Origin: Planctomycetia bacterium
GTDB taxonomy: Bacteria > Planctomycetota > Planctomycetia > Pirellulales > JACPPG01
DNA length: 64,000 nucleotides
Assembly (NCBI GenBank): GCA_016191115.1
Contig: JACPPG010000001.1
Span: 1 to 64,000, forward strand
Direction of reading: 5' to 3'
Shown: positions 1 to 8,825 of the stretch, piece by piece
How the letters are laid out: each line of letters starts with the position of its first letter
Position numbering within the stretch: the first letter of the stretch is position 1
The notes under the pieces: generated by a model
Seen by the model: the letters and a program-made list of their open reading frames with translations, nothing else
What the model was told of the DNA's origin: nothing
Database searches by the model: none
Made by a program: the position numbers and the translations under genes

Positions 1-130
1 GATGACCATCTATCGCACCTTGAAACAACGCGGACTCGATCCGATCCAAACCATCACCCAAGCCCTGGCGACCTACCTCGCCACCGGCCAACTACCCGCA
101 CTCCCAGAAAAAACGACTCCACACGGCTAA
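1..130 (+). pseudogene. IS66-type transposase, C-terminal tail (cut by window edge)
   Basis: An open frame from base 2 encodes 42 residues ending at a TAA at 128-130. The peptide (MTIYRTLKQRGLDP..., ending ...TGQLPALPE) matches the typical C-terminal end of IS66-family DDE transposases, where a TxxxTLxxRGxDP segment precedes a short TYxxTGxLPxLP tail. The rest of the gene would lie upstream of the window, so I cannot tell whether the element is intact. It adjoins two other transposase remnants. Family assignment is from motif memory only. Confidence 0.55.
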
Positions 131-236
131 AGAGTTACAAAGATGTCAAATTCGGCGCGCGCTCACTCATCGAGGACTATGCATCGAGGGACATTCTTAG
201 GGCTCGACCGCGGATCTATTTTCAGTGGCATCTTAG

Positions 237-757
237 TACTACAGCGCTGAGTCAGTATTGGTAAATGCGGCGGAATCGGCAAGACTGTGTGCGGAGCCGT
301 TGGACCGGCTTGTGACACACTTGCAGGAGGACCAGGCATCGATGCCGCCGAGATTCGTGGTTTGAAATCCAAGTTGCGCAAGTACCTTCAAGAGTTCCGC
401 GATTGCTTTGGCCGCAAGGACACGCGTGGCCACCTGGCCACCTACGTCGAGGGCCAATTGTCGAAGCTGGATCGCAAGAGCGTCGAGCCGATCGCGCTCT
501 CTCGCGGCGTGGCGCCGCGAACCTTGCAGCAGTTTCTCAACTTTCTGGAATGGGACCAAGAGCAGTTGATCGATACCTTGCAATGGCGGGTGGCGCGGGA
601 TCACACGAGCGACCACTCGATCGGCTTGATCGACGAAACGTCGTGCCCCAAGAAAGGAGACAAGACGCCGGGCGTGCAGCGTCAGTGGTGCGGCGCCACG
701 GGCAAGCAGGACAACTGCGTGACGACGGTCCACTTGGGCTACGCGGTGAATGACTTC
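237..757 (+). pseudogene. IS701-like transposase, frameshifted and truncated
   Basis: The N-terminal part (AEPLDRLVTHLQED) is read in one frame from about 246, and the following part (IDAAEIRGLKSKLRKYLQEF onwards) continues in another frame from about 335, so there is a frameshift near 330-340. The second part contains GLIDETSCPKKGDKTPG and RQWCGATGKQDN, typical of the IS701/DDE_5 region carrying the first catalytic Asp. Homology stops abruptly after AVNDF at about 757, where a different remnant on the opposite strand begins. There is no ATG in frame at the start. This is a dead insertion sequence fragment of about 170 residues out of roughly 400-450. Confidence 0.7.
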
Positions 758-878
758 GTCGGGCTCGCAGCCGAACAACTCGGCCACGTACTGCACGCCT
801 CCGTCCAGCTTCTCCGCTTCGACCGCCGCATAACGCCGGGCGATCCTTCTCCGAAAGCGACTCATACAACAACTTCAT
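756..878 (-). pseudogene. ISAzo13-like transposase, N-terminal fragment with frameshift
   Basis: On the minus strand an ATG at 878 opens MKLLYESLSEKDR; the continuation RRYAAVEAEKLDGGVQYVAELFGC lies in the next frame, so one frameshift separates them. Together they look like the N-terminal helix-turn-helix region of ISAzo13-type transposases, which begin with a LSExxRRxYAAxEA segment followed by GGxxYxAxLxGC. The remnant ends where the IS701-like fragment begins (about 757) and its upstream side runs into the truncated sigma-partner gene. The ISAzo13 label is tentative; that it is a transposase remnant is more secure. Confidence 0.45.
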
Positions 879-1335
879 GTGCCGCTGGACGCCCGCCGGA
901 TACGCATTCATCACGCCACCTCCAATCGCAACTCCGTTTCACCCCCCTCCAACATACCGAATCCACCCGATTGCCAAATGTGGCGGCCGCTTCGTCGGCC
1001 TCGCGCTGCTGGTTCTGCAGGTCATCCCAGTTCGCCTGGCAGAAGCGGCAGCAGACCACCTTGATGTGGAACTGGATGTAGTCCGCCTCGGGCCGCGAGA
1101 GAACGCCCAAGAGGCAGCTCCCCAGCTCGGCGCGGGTGGGGCAACTGAGGCGGTGGCGGCGCCAGATTTCGCCCAGCGAATGGCTGCCGGCGTCGCGCCG
1201 CGCGTTGATGCCCGACAGCCGGCGGAGCATCTTGGCGTCTCCGCGCGCGGCCGTTTCGATGCGCGACATATCCTCCGGCGGCAGGGCCTCGTCCAGGTAC
1301 GCTTCCAGGTCGGCGTCGGAGAATTGTTCTCGCAT
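862..1335 (-). CDS. Truncated ECF-sigma partner protein with Cys-rich zinc-finger-like segment
   Basis: The first 110-120 residues look native: an acidic N-terminus (MREQFSDADLEAYLDEALPP) typical of the small proteins encoded after planctomycete ECF sigma genes, and a segment VCCRFCQANWDDL in which paired Cys could bind zinc. The remaining 40 or so residues to the stop at 862 look random, and the frame runs into the transposase remnant that starts at 878. I infer that an insertion removed the original C-terminus. It starts 57 bases after the sigma gene in the same direction, so the two were probably co-transcribed. Likely role: regulator or anti-sigma-like partner of that factor; whether it still works is unknown. 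Confidence 0.55.
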   Translation of the reverse strand: MREQFSDADLEAYLDEALPPEDMSRIETAARGDAKMLRRLSGINARRDAGSHSLGEIWRRHRLSCPTRAELGSCLLGVLSRPEADYIQFHIKVVCCRFCQANWDDLQNQQREADEAAATFGNRVDSVCWRGVKRSCDWRWRDECVSGGRPAAHEVVV

Positions 1336-1392
1336 TCGTTCGCGCCTCGTGCGGCGGCCGCACCTCGCGCGGCTCGCGTCATTTTCAACAGA

Positions 1393-2040
1393 TCACGTCT
1401 CGTACAACTCGGGAAACACGTCCTGCGAAAGACCATGCTGCTTCACGAGTGCCCGCAGCTTGGCCAGGAAATCGAACTTGTAGTTGGCGACGGTTTGCTC
1501 GGAAGCGTTCAGGCGGGTGGCGACCTCCTTGTTCGGCAAGCCACGGACGAACAACAGCTCGACGCACTTGACCTTCTCGAAGTCCCCCTGCTCCTTCCAG
1601 CGACGCACCTGCGCGGCCACCGCCTCGACCAGGGCCGCGCTCTCCAGCTTCTTCCGCTCGCCGCTGCGGGCGATGCTGCTCGCCGGCCGCTGGCTGCCGG
1701 GCAGGTCCCATTCGCCGGGCGTGCTCGAGCCGACGGCCAGTGGCAGGGCGGGTCGCCGCCCTTCGCGCCGCAAGTGGTCGGTCAGCTTGTGGGCGGCGAT
1801 CGAGAACAGGTAGCCTTCGAGCGGCCGCGCTACGTCGTAGTTAGGCAGACTGGTCAGGAACCCGATGAACGTCTCCTGCACCACGTCCTCGCTGGCGGCC
1901 CGGCGACGGATGCGGCTTTCGACGAAGGCCAGTAGGCGCCCCTCGAAGCGGCTGATCAGCTCGTCCCACGCTTCGCTCTCGCCGGCGCGAATCCGGCCCA
2001 CCAGCAAGGCGTCGGACTGGGGCGAGGAAGACATCGACAT
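1393..2040 (-). CDS. ECF-type RNA polymerase sigma factor
   Basis: A 215-residue sigma-70 family protein of the extracytoplasmic-function class. Region 2 is visible at about residues 22-95 (ESEAWDELISRFEGRLLAFV, then SEDVVQETFIGFL and the -10 recognition segment EGYLFSIAAHKLTDHLRR). Region 4 is near the end (CVELLFVRGLPNKEVATRLN, EQTVANYKFDFLAKLR), with a helix-turn-helix for the -35 box. The start is the ATG at 2040; a second ATG two codons later is equally possible. It lies last but one in a minus-strand cluster after an FHA protein, a Ser/Thr kinase and a membrane protein, suggesting its activity is tied to phospho-signalling. This last point is inference. Confidence 0.9.
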   Translation of the reverse strand: MSMSSSPQSDALLVGRIRAGESEAWDELISRFEGRLLAFVESRIRRRAASEDVVQETFIGFLTSLPNYDVARPLEGYLFSIAAHKLTDHLRREGRRPALPLAVGSSTPGEWDLPGSQRPASSIARSGERKKLESAALVEAVAAQVRRWKEQGDFEKVKCVELLFVRGLPNKEVATRLNASEQTVANYKFDFLAKLRALVKQHGLSQDVFPELYET

Positions 2041-2103
2041 GTGACCGCGGGAGAGTTGTTCGAAGGCGAAAGCGTCACTCCGCTCAAGCGCGGCCGGGCA
2101 GCA

Positions 2104-3483
2104 TCAACTGAACATCGCCACGACTCCGGCCACAGTCGCCAGTATCACGGCGCCGGCCGCGAACCGCAAGCGACCGGTGTAGTAGCCGCGGGTAAGCGTG
2201 TCGAGCTTCAGGTAGCTGAACAAAGTTCCCAGCACGAGCAGGATGGCGCCCGCCCCGCCGGCCGTTTCCTCCAGGCGACGCTGGACGATCTTGTCGCGCC
2301 ACATGTGCTGCAGTTGCGTGCGCACACGGCTGTCGAACTCCAGCCGAGCGTACATGACCTTCATCATCCCCACCGAGGACTCATGGGGCTCCTCCCACGT
2401 CTCTTGCTCGATGCGCTGCTTTATGAACGACTGTGGAATCTCAAAGCGGCTACTCGCGCCATCGCCGAAGCTTCTGTCGACGTATTCTCTTACAGCCTGC
2501 CGTTCGGCCTTGACGAGATCCTTCTCGCATTCCTCGGTCGTATCCCACGCATCCGTCTTCACGGTTTTGTGATACACATCGCCGACGCGGGCCGCGGCTT
2601 CGTCGATCCACTCCGGCCGCTTACCTTTGGCCACTTCCGCAGCCGCCGGTTGGGAAGTGGAAGAAGTGGAAGATGCCGCAGGCGCCGCGGCAGCACGCGG
2701 AACGGAAGTCGCTACAAAGGAAGGTTGCGCCGCCAGCGGTGGCGACTCTCGCTCCGCTAGCGCCGGTGGCGGGGCCGCCGGTGGTGCCGCGACGGGTGCG
2801 GTCGGGCCCGACGGACTGGCTGGCGCTGGGGGCGGCTCGTCTCGCTTCGCCGCGCTGGCTTTGTGCCCTTCGAGCGCCGCCAGGGCCTTGGAGTCGCGGG
2901 CTGCTTTTTCGAACGCGCGACGCGCGTGCTCGATGGCCTTTTCGACAATATCACCGGCGTCGGCCAGCGAACGAATCAGATCGTACACGGACTCCTGCCC
3001 GGCGGGTCCTGGCTTGTGTGCCGGACGCGGCGGCGGCACGGCATCGTCGGGTCGGTGCAATTCGACGACCACCCTGGGCGACGCGGGGACGTCAGGCGGG
3101 CCGACTTCTGCCCGCTCGGGCTTAAGCGGCCTTGGCGGCCGGGGGGTCTTTCTCTCGAATTTCACAACCCTTTCCGAGCGCTCCGCCTGCTCGGGACGAA
3201 AAGGTCGCAGCGCGCGCAACTCTTCAACCTTCAGCGGCGGAAATCCGCCGCGCTCGCCAAACGACGGCTCGTCGAAGTCCCACGACCAGGAGAAAGTCGG
3301 TCCGCGCTGCGCCACCCAGCGATTGGCGGCCACAACGGCCAGCACGACTAGCGCGATCCCCGTGAAACCAAAGCGTCGCCGCCGCCCATCGGGCCGCCGC
3401 CCCTTGGCCAGACGGATCAGGAACCACGCGGCCCCGATCACGAGCAGCGTTGCCATCCACGATAGATGCATAGCGGCGAACAC
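2104..3483 (-). CDS. Membrane protein of the kinase cluster, Pro/Ala-rich linker
   Basis: About 459 residues. Two hydrophobic helices lie at the N-terminus (MHLSWMATLLVIGAAWFLI and GIALVVLAVVAA) and two at the C-terminus (AGAILLVLGTLFSYL and AAGAVILATVAGVVAMF). Between them is a long charged and Pro/Ala-rich stretch, then a more folded part with VGDVYHKTVKTDAWDTTEECEK. I chose the GTG at 3483 because GAAAGGGGG lies just upstream; the frame can be extended to a GTG at 3507, which would overlap the kinase stop, or started at the ATG at 3471. Immediately downstream of the kinase and probably co-translated. I do not recognise the family; a kinase substrate or transmembrane relay is a guess. Confidence 0.7.
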   Translation of the reverse strand: MFAAMHLSWMATLLVIGAAWFLIRLAKGRRPDGRRRRFGFTGIALVVLAVVAANRWVAQRGPTFSWSWDFDEPSFGERGGFPPLKVEELRALRPFRPEQAERSERVVKFERKTPRPPRPLKPERAEVGPPDVPASPRVVVELHRPDDAVPPPRPAHKPGPAGQESVYDLIRSLADAGDIVEKAIEHARRAFEKAARDSKALAALEGHKASAAKRDEPPPAPASPSGPTAPVAAPPAAPPPALAERESPPLAAQPSFVATSVPRAAAAPAASSTSSTSQPAAAEVAKGKRPEWIDEAAARVGDVYHKTVKTDAWDTTEECEKDLVKAERQAVREYVDRSFGDGASSRFEIPQSFIKQRIEQETWEEPHESSVGMMKVMYARLEFDSRVRTQLQHMWRDKIVQRRLEETAGGAGAILLVLGTLFSYLKLDTLTRGYYTGRLRFAAGAVILATVAGVVAMFS

Positions 3484-3503
3484 CTTCGACCCCCTTTCCC
3501 CTG

Positions 3504-5579
3504 TCACGCTGTGCCGGCCGGCGCCACGGGCGCGCGGGCCAAACGATGTTGAGGGTCAAGCCACGGGCTGGACAACTGCACGGCGATGGAAATCGTGGCG
3601 GCGGCCATCATGCCCCACGGTTGCGGGAACTGCCAGAACGCGTTGAGCACGCCGGCCCAGAACACACACACGATGGCCGACCACAGGCTCAAACGACTGG
3701 ATCGCAACGGATCGGCCTGACGCCACCAGCGAACCAACAAGAACAGGAATCCGAAATACGCCAGGTATCCTAGGATTTGCGGCTGCCCTTCCGCGTCATG
3801 CGTGGCATGCGCTTCGATCGCCACGTGCGGCATGTCCTTCAACTCATTGAGGAGGGCAACGTTGAGGAACTGCGCCGCCTCCCACGCCAAGAGTCCAAAC
3901 GCCAGGCCTACGCCCAGCAGTACGAAACGGCGCAGCACGGCGTCGCCTTGGCGGCCCTCCCAGAACTTCGCGGGAATGAGGACTCCCCAGGCGCCCAATG
4001 TGCCGGTGAGCGCGAGCCAGACGTACTCCGGGCCGTCCGCACGCAGATCGCGCTGCTGCACGATGAGCATCAGCAGGGTGGCGGCGCCGGCCACGGCGGT
4101 GGACAGAAGGAGCGAGCCCACCAGCTCGGTGAAGCGCTCGCGCGGCGATTTGGGTGGCAGCACGCGCAGGGCCGAGTCGCGCCGTCGACCACGGCGCTCG
4201 CGGCGGCTGTAGCTCACCATCCGCGGGGCGCCTGGCGCTATCCCTGGGGGCGCGGGCGGGGTTGGCCGGGCGGGAGCGGCTGGCCAGTCTGGCCGCGCCG
4301 CCAAGGGCGCGGCGGCGGTTGCCGCCGTCGATCCCGATTTTGTAATCAGGAACCACCGCACCCCGCGGTAACCGGCGTACGCTACGCCGCCGAAAAACAC
4401 CGCCGGCACGACGAATTTGGCGTAATAGATCAGCAGCCAAATGCCGGCGATGCACAAGATGATCTTGGTGGGCGTGTTGAAATTGGCCCGTTGCCAGCCA
4501 TCGCGGATCTGCTGCCAGGCCTCGCGGAGGGCGCGCAAGATCGGCTCGTCGTCCGTCGTCTCACCCCGCACCGCGACGTGCACCAACGGCGGCGGTGGCG
4601 CGGGGGTCGCAGGCGGGGGCGATCCGGCCAACAGCGTCGTCTCGGCCAGCGACGGGTCCGGCCGGCGACGCGGCGGAATGGTCGCGAAGCCGCTCGGCTG
4701 CACCGGCAACGCCGCCACCAGCTCCGCCACCGAGTGCACTCGCTGCTGCGGGTCCTTCGCCAAGGTGTGAGCGACGATGCCCCGGAATGGCTCCGGAATG
4801 CGGCTTACGTCGGGCTCGGCCGTGAGGTGCTTCATCAGCACTTCGCCGACGCTCTCCCCCTCGAACGGTACCTGGCCGGTCAACAGCTCGTACAGGATGA
4901 TCCCCAGGGCGTAGATGTCGATTTCCTTGCCGTAGCGGCCGTTGGCGATTTCGGGCGCCATGTAGTGCACGGTGCCGACGCTTTCGGTCTGTCCGCTGCG
5001 GCGACTGGCGGAAATGAACTTCGACAGACCATAGTCGCCGATTTTGACCTGTCCGTCATCGTTGAAGATGTTTCCCGGCTTCAGGTCGCGGTGGACGATC
5101 CCCCGGTCGTGCAAGTACGCCACGCCCGCGGCGATGCCGTGGAACCACGACAGCGCCTCGTCGATCGGCATGCCGTCGGGATGCCGGGCGAGCATGTCCT
5201 CGAGGCTCTCGCCCGAGACGTATTCCATGATCACCCAACTGTCGCCGCGCTCGTCGACCTTGATGTCGTAGAGGGCAAGCAGGCTAGGGTGCTTGAGGTT
5301 GAGGCATTGCGTCACGCCGCGGAGCTCGACGTCCAGGTTGCGGCGGATCAGCTTGAGCGCCACCTCTTTGCCGGCGTCGCTGGTGGCGTAGTAGACCTCG
5401 CCGAAGCCACCCTGCCCGATACCCCGCTTGATCGTGTAGCCCTCCAACGGGCGCGATCCGCTCGGGTAAGTGAACTTCATCGAGGCGGCTCGTTGCTCGG
5501 CGACGTTTTGTGGTTGCGTAGCGTGAAGGTCCATCGGATCCTCACTTCCTACATCTAACGTAGCTGCTGGCTCGTTCAT
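3504..5579 (-). CDS. Membrane-anchored serine/threonine protein kinase
   Basis: 691 residues. The Hanks-type kinase domain spans about residues 48-295: glycine loop GQGGFGEVYYA, catalytic Lys76 in EVALKLIRR, VHRDLKPGN with Asp165, DYG in place of the usual DFG (182-184), and APE at 208-210. A Pro-rich linker follows, then a double hydrophobic stretch (about 373-408), a second linker and five or so further membrane segments. The kinase thus faces the cytoplasm and is tethered by a multi-pass C-terminal domain. The gene sits between an FHA gene and a membrane protein, all on the minus strand, so the FHA protein may read the phosphothreonines this enzyme makes. DYG is a tolerated variant in this position, so activity is expected. 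Confidence 0.93.
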   Translation of the reverse strand: MNEPAATLDVGSEDPMDLHATQPQNVAEQRAASMKFTYPSGSRPLEGYTIKRGIGQGGFGEVYYATSDAGKEVALKLIRRNLDVELRGVTQCLNLKHPSLLALYDIKVDERGDSWVIMEYVSGESLEDMLARHPDGMPIDEALSWFHGIAAGVAYLHDRGIVHRDLKPGNIFNDDGQVKIGDYGLSKFISASRRSGQTESVGTVHYMAPEIANGRYGKEIDIYALGIILYELLTGQVPFEGESVGEVLMKHLTAEPDVSRIPEPFRGIVAHTLAKDPQQRVHSVAELVAALPVQPSGFATIPPRRRPDPSLAETTLLAGSPPPATPAPPPPLVHVAVRGETTDDEPILRALREAWQQIRDGWQRANFNTPTKIILCIAGIWLLIYYAKFVVPAVFFGGVAYAGYRGVRWFLITKSGSTAATAAAPLAARPDWPAAPARPTPPAPPGIAPGAPRMVSYSRRERRGRRRDSALRVLPPKSPRERFTELVGSLLLSTAVAGAATLLMLIVQQRDLRADGPEYVWLALTGTLGAWGVLIPAKFWEGRQGDAVLRRFVLLGVGLAFGLLAWEAAQFLNVALLNELKDMPHVAIEAHATHDAEGQPQILGYLAYFGFLFLLVRWWRQADPLRSSRLSLWSAIVCVFWAGVLNAFWQFPQPWGMMAAATISIAVQLSSPWLDPQHRLARAPVAPAGTA

Positions 5580-5782
5580 TTGTCCAGAAACCGTAAAGTC
5601 TTATGACGAGGCCCCCGGGCCGCCGTCGATCCACCCTCGATTTCCGCCGTTTTCTGCCGCCTTGCCGTCTCCGATGCCTCTCGCATTACCCGGTGCCAAC
5701 CTCACGCTCGGCGGTGTGAGTATGCCGCCTTTCGCCGGCAAGCATGGCTTACGCGAGCGTGGCCATGGCACCCCTCGCACAT

Positions 5783-7186
5783 TCACAGCTTCTCCAGGCT
5801 CAACGAAAAATCCTCTCCCACGATCTGCGACGAGCGGGTGATCGGCGCTTGCCCCTCGACCGCGACGCCGTCGATCTCGAAGCGACCGGTCGCCCGGCAA
5901 TACAACTCATCTCCTTGAGGAAACAGCACAACTTCGCTAGCCCAGTTCGGACAAGTAATGTGCGCTTTGCCGCTCGGCGACAGGATGCACGACTCGGCCA
6001 AGAGGACCACGCCGTCGGTCGTCGGCGACGTGCGATGCCGGCTGACGAAATCGAGCCGCGCCGTGCGGCTGAGCGGATTGGGCATGCGGAACCGCATCCG
6101 CACTCCCTGGCCCAGCTCGATCTCGCTTCGATCCGCCAGCGACGTGACGCGTTCGATCGACCGGCCGGCGAGGCGCGTGGGGCGCAGCGGGTCGATCAGA
6201 TAACATTCGCCGTCCCGCCGAATCGTGGCGTGCAGTCGCGAGATATCGGCCAGCACCGGCACGTCGACGTAGCTCCCTTGCACCGGTTGGCCGAGCGAGA
6301 TCGTGTCGCCCTGGCAAACCAGGTAGCCGCCGACGCCGTCGACCCACAGCAGGAACCGTGGTCCCGGCGTGTAGTCGATCATGGCCGCTCCGTCGCTCGC
6401 GCCATGCGCGATTGCCGCTGGTGGACCCGCGGCGGCCGCGCAGGCGCGCGGCGCGCCAACGGCGAGGGGTTGTCTGGTCTCGGCCAGTTTCGTGCCCACC
6501 ACCGCCCACGCACGCCGCCGCGCGTCGAGGGCCGGCTCGTGGTCCGGGCAGATCTCCAGTATGGCTTCGGCGTGGACGAGTGCCATCGTCCAGTCTTCGT
6601 CCGCTAGCGCCGCGTGCAGGTGCTCGACCAGCCGGCGGGTGGTCGCGGCTCGTTTCTCGCACGCGCGGCTGATTTCGTCGAGCACCTTCCACTCTGGCCG
6701 CAACGAGAGGGCGGCGTTCAGCTCCTCCTCGGCCTGGGCGAACTTGCCACGGTGGCACAGCCGCTGCGCCGCCAGCACCTTGCCAGCCGCCTGACGCGCC
6801 ATGCGCAGGTCACGGCCGCTGGCGCCGCTCCGTTCAAGAGTCTCAAGCCGGGCTACTGCCGCGGCGGGATCGCCGGCCTGCAGATAGGCGCCGGCCTCGC
6901 TGATCCCCCGATCGATGAACTGCTGCCGCAAATCGACCACCGATGAGCTCTCGGCCCCCAGCTTTTGCGCCGCTTCCAGATCGTGCCAGCCGGCCGAGGT
7001 CGCGCCGGCTGCCAATCGCTTGCCCGCACGAGCCGTCATTTCACGCGCGACCTTGGCCAGTAACTGCTTTGCCGGCAGGAATTCCAGCAGCCCCTCGTCG
7101 CGCAACAGCCGGCTGGCTTCCTCGAGCCGTCCGTTGCGAAACGCCTCTTCGGCTTCGCGCACTTTGAGTCGCCAGGGCTGGAACAT
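5783..7186 (-). CDS. FHA-domain protein with N-terminal helical repeats
   Basis: About 467 residues from the ATG at 7186 (MFQPWRLKVREAEEAF). An upstream ATG at 7270 adds 28 residues that look non-native. The N-terminal half is alpha-helical and TPR-like, with alternating Leu/Ala helices (RNGRLEEASRLL, GDPAAAVARLETL, GKFAQAEEELNAAL). The C-terminal half carries forkhead-associated features: DTISLGQPVQGSYVDVPV, then DISRLHATIRRDGECYLIDP with the Ser and His that frame the phosphothreonine pocket. A further beta-rich segment follows and may be a second degenerate FHA. It is the first gene of the kinase cluster and is separated from the coiled-coil gene upstream by hairpins. Confidence 0.85.
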   Translation of the reverse strand: MFQPWRLKVREAEEAFRNGRLEEASRLLRDEGLLEFLPAKQLLAKVAREMTARAGKRLAAGATSAGWHDLEAAQKLGAESSSVVDLRQQFIDRGISEAGAYLQAGDPAAAVARLETLERSGASGRDLRMARQAAGKVLAAQRLCHRGKFAQAEEELNAALSLRPEWKVLDEISRACEKRAATTRRLVEHLHAALADEDWTMALVHAEAILEICPDHEPALDARRRAWAVVGTKLAETRQPLAVGAPRACAAAAGPPAAIAHGASDGAAMIDYTPGPRFLLWVDGVGGYLVCQGDTISLGQPVQGSYVDVPVLADISRLHATIRRDGECYLIDPLRPTRLAGRSIERVTSLADRSEIELGQGVRMRFRMPNPLSRTARLDFVSRHRTSPTTDGVVLLAESCILSPSGKAHITCPNWASEVVLFPQGDELYCRATGRFEIDGVAVEGQAPITRSSQIVGEDFSLSLEKL

Positions 7187-7300
7187 CTTTCCGACCTCTT
7201 CGACCTTTGGGCAGCCGTTCCCTTCGTTCGGGACCACGCCGCCGTTGCCCTCGAACGCTGACCATAACACGTTTGTGCAGGTGCCACACGTCGGGCCGTG

Positions 7301-7358
7301 AGCCCAGGGGTCAAGCCCCTGGGCTCCGCCCCCAGCGGCGCCTTGTCGGAAGCGCCGC
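7301..7358 (-). terminator. Two GC-rich hairpins between the coiled-coil and FHA genes
   Basis: Stem 7301-7325 is an almost perfect palindrome (AGCCCAGGGG / CCCCTGGGCT). A second stem pairs 7335-7341 (GCGGCGC) with 7352-7358 (GCGCCGC). They lie just after the stop of the minus-strand coiled-coil gene and before the FHA gene. There is no clear U-run, so a terminator or mRNA-stabilising role is inferred from position. Confidence 0.4.
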
Positions 7359-7383
7359 CGGGCCGGTACGGTGTGCCACGTTC

Positions 7384-8196
7384 CTAGCCTGCGCTTGGCG
7401 GCGCCGCCTCGGCAACCTTGTTGCCGGTGTCATCAAGATGGAGGTACTCGTTGACCTCTTCGACGATGTTCCCCCCGGCAGACTCGGAGAGCGGGATCTC
7501 GCCGTGGAAGGCGCCCTCGGTGCTCGTCAGCCGTTCGGCGACATCCAGCCGCGTTCGCAGGTCGGTGATGAGCTCCTTCACGCGGCTCAGCCGGCTGTCG
7601 TCAAACGCGTAGTCGCTGGTGGTCTGCGCCGCCTCGACCATCTTCAGCCGTGCTTCCAGGTTCTCGACCTCCACTTCCAGCTTCCGCTTTGCCACCAGCA
7701 TGCCCTCGAGCTTCTCGCGGGCCGCGGCCAGGCTGTGTTCGCGGGCCTGGTGGATGTCCTTCAGGCTGGCCAGCGTGGCGTCGGTCGTCTTATAGCGCTC
7801 GAAGCGATTGGCCAGGTCCGTCTTCACTTGGACCTGCGTATAGTCCCGGCCGGCGTAGTGGAAGAGCTTGTCGCCGCTGCCCAGGTCGTTCTTCAGCCGC
7901 ACGAGCTCGGTGCGCTCCTTCTCCAGCCGGGCCTCGGTATGGTTGATCTGCTTCTTGAGCTGCTCGACCTCGACCTCTTCCTTGGCGATCACGTGCATGT
8001 TCTTGCGGATGTCGGGCACGAGCTCCTTGACCATGCGGCGGGCACGATCGATCTCAAAGTCCAGCGGCACGCTAGAGCGGACTGAGTCGGTGACTCGACC
8101 CGCCGTCGTGCGGAAATAGCTGAACGCGTCGCGTCCAAAAAAGACCAGGCCCACAAGGCAGATGCCGACGCTCGCCAGAATTGCCTTCTTGATCAT
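7384..8196 (-). CDS. Membrane-anchored coiled-coil protein, planctomycete family of unknown function
   Basis: 270 residues. An N-terminal hydrophobic anchor (KKAILASVGICLVGLVFFG) is followed by FRTTAGRVTDSVRSSVPLDF and a long heptad-rich coiled coil (about residues 60-230, e.g. EVEVEQLKKQINHTEARLEK). AAAGGAGGG lies 7-8 bases before the ATG at 8196, a strong ribosome binding site. The protein probably lies in the periplasm-facing space, tethered to the inner membrane. Similar short coiled-coil proteins with this N-terminal sequence pattern are common in planctomycetes, but I know of no function. It stands upstream of the FHA/kinase cluster, though the hairpins between suggest a separate transcript. 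Confidence 0.8.
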   Translation of the reverse strand: MIKKAILASVGICLVGLVFFGRDAFSYFRTTAGRVTDSVRSSVPLDFEIDRARRMVKELVPDIRKNMHVIAKEEVEVEQLKKQINHTEARLEKERTELVRLKNDLGSGDKLFHYAGRDYTQVQVKTDLANRFERYKTTDATLASLKDIHQAREHSLAAAREKLEGMLVAKRKLEVEVENLEARLKMVEAAQTTSDYAFDDSRLSRVKELITDLRTRLDVAERLTSTEGAFHGEIPLSESAGGNIVEEVNEYLHLDDTGNKVAEAAPPSAG

Positions 8197-8825
8197 GGCA
8201 ACACCCTCCTTTACTCGAGTACTACTTGTGTGCGAAGACCCGTGGCTTTGTCTCCACCACCCAAACGGTGGAGTCGGCCGGCCGTTTTCGCCGGGCTTGC
8301 GCCACGGCTGTCAGGGCTAAGTTAAAACTCCCGGCTGCGGAGATTACTTCGCCGGGACAGGGCAAATCTTGGGGAATTTGCGAAGATTTCGCCCTCGGCG
8401 ATCGGGTAAGCCGCAAGCGCGGGCTGGGCCCAAAGCATTTCGTCCCCCGAACCAACGTGGGCCGGCACCGCGGGAGAACTGCAAAGTCCGCGGTCTGGCT
8501 CATTTTTCGGCGCCACGGTTCTCAACTCTTCCGACGGACCTTTGGCCGAAAAATGTGCCTGACCCCCTCTCCCAGGATTTTGCGGTTCTCCTGGCCCACT
8601 ACCGACGATTGACAGACCGGGCCCTTGGGTTACGATATCGTTAACTGCCAAGGCGGGATTGGTCGAACATCCTCCCCGCGGTCGGTATCGCTCGCCCCCC
8701 TCCGACCGCCGGCCGATCCACGGCAGTTCGCGTCAAATCGCCCACCGCGTGAGTTGCCCGTTTGCGCTACTGTTGCGCCGGCGGAGCCTCACTTCCTAAA
8801 GCGATGGGATGGGCTTGCCGTGAAC
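8197..8825. other. Intergenic region without a supported gene
   Basis: Between the divergently transcribed coiled-coil and RND adaptor genes. It contains one family A palindromic element (8473-8591); otherwise I see no gene, RNA or clear promoter. Frames through this stretch have no recognisable product. Confidence 0.6.
8473..8591 (-). repeat. Family A palindromic element, copy 1
   Basis: About 119 bp, inverted relative to the other copies. Outer arms GGAGAACTGCAAAGTCC and GGATTTTGCGGTTCTCC, inner arms with GTCTGGCTCATTTTTCGGC and GCCGAAAAATGTGCCTGAC. The outer right arm has two substitutions relative to other copies. No convincing flanking direct duplication, only a blurred GGCC...ACCG on both sides. 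Confidence 0.85.

Noticed and set aside
3777..5558. Long plus-strand frame of about 590 codons
   Set aside because: Exact antisense of the Ser/Thr kinase gene; Arg/Ala-rich composition is typical of a GC-rich shadow frame.
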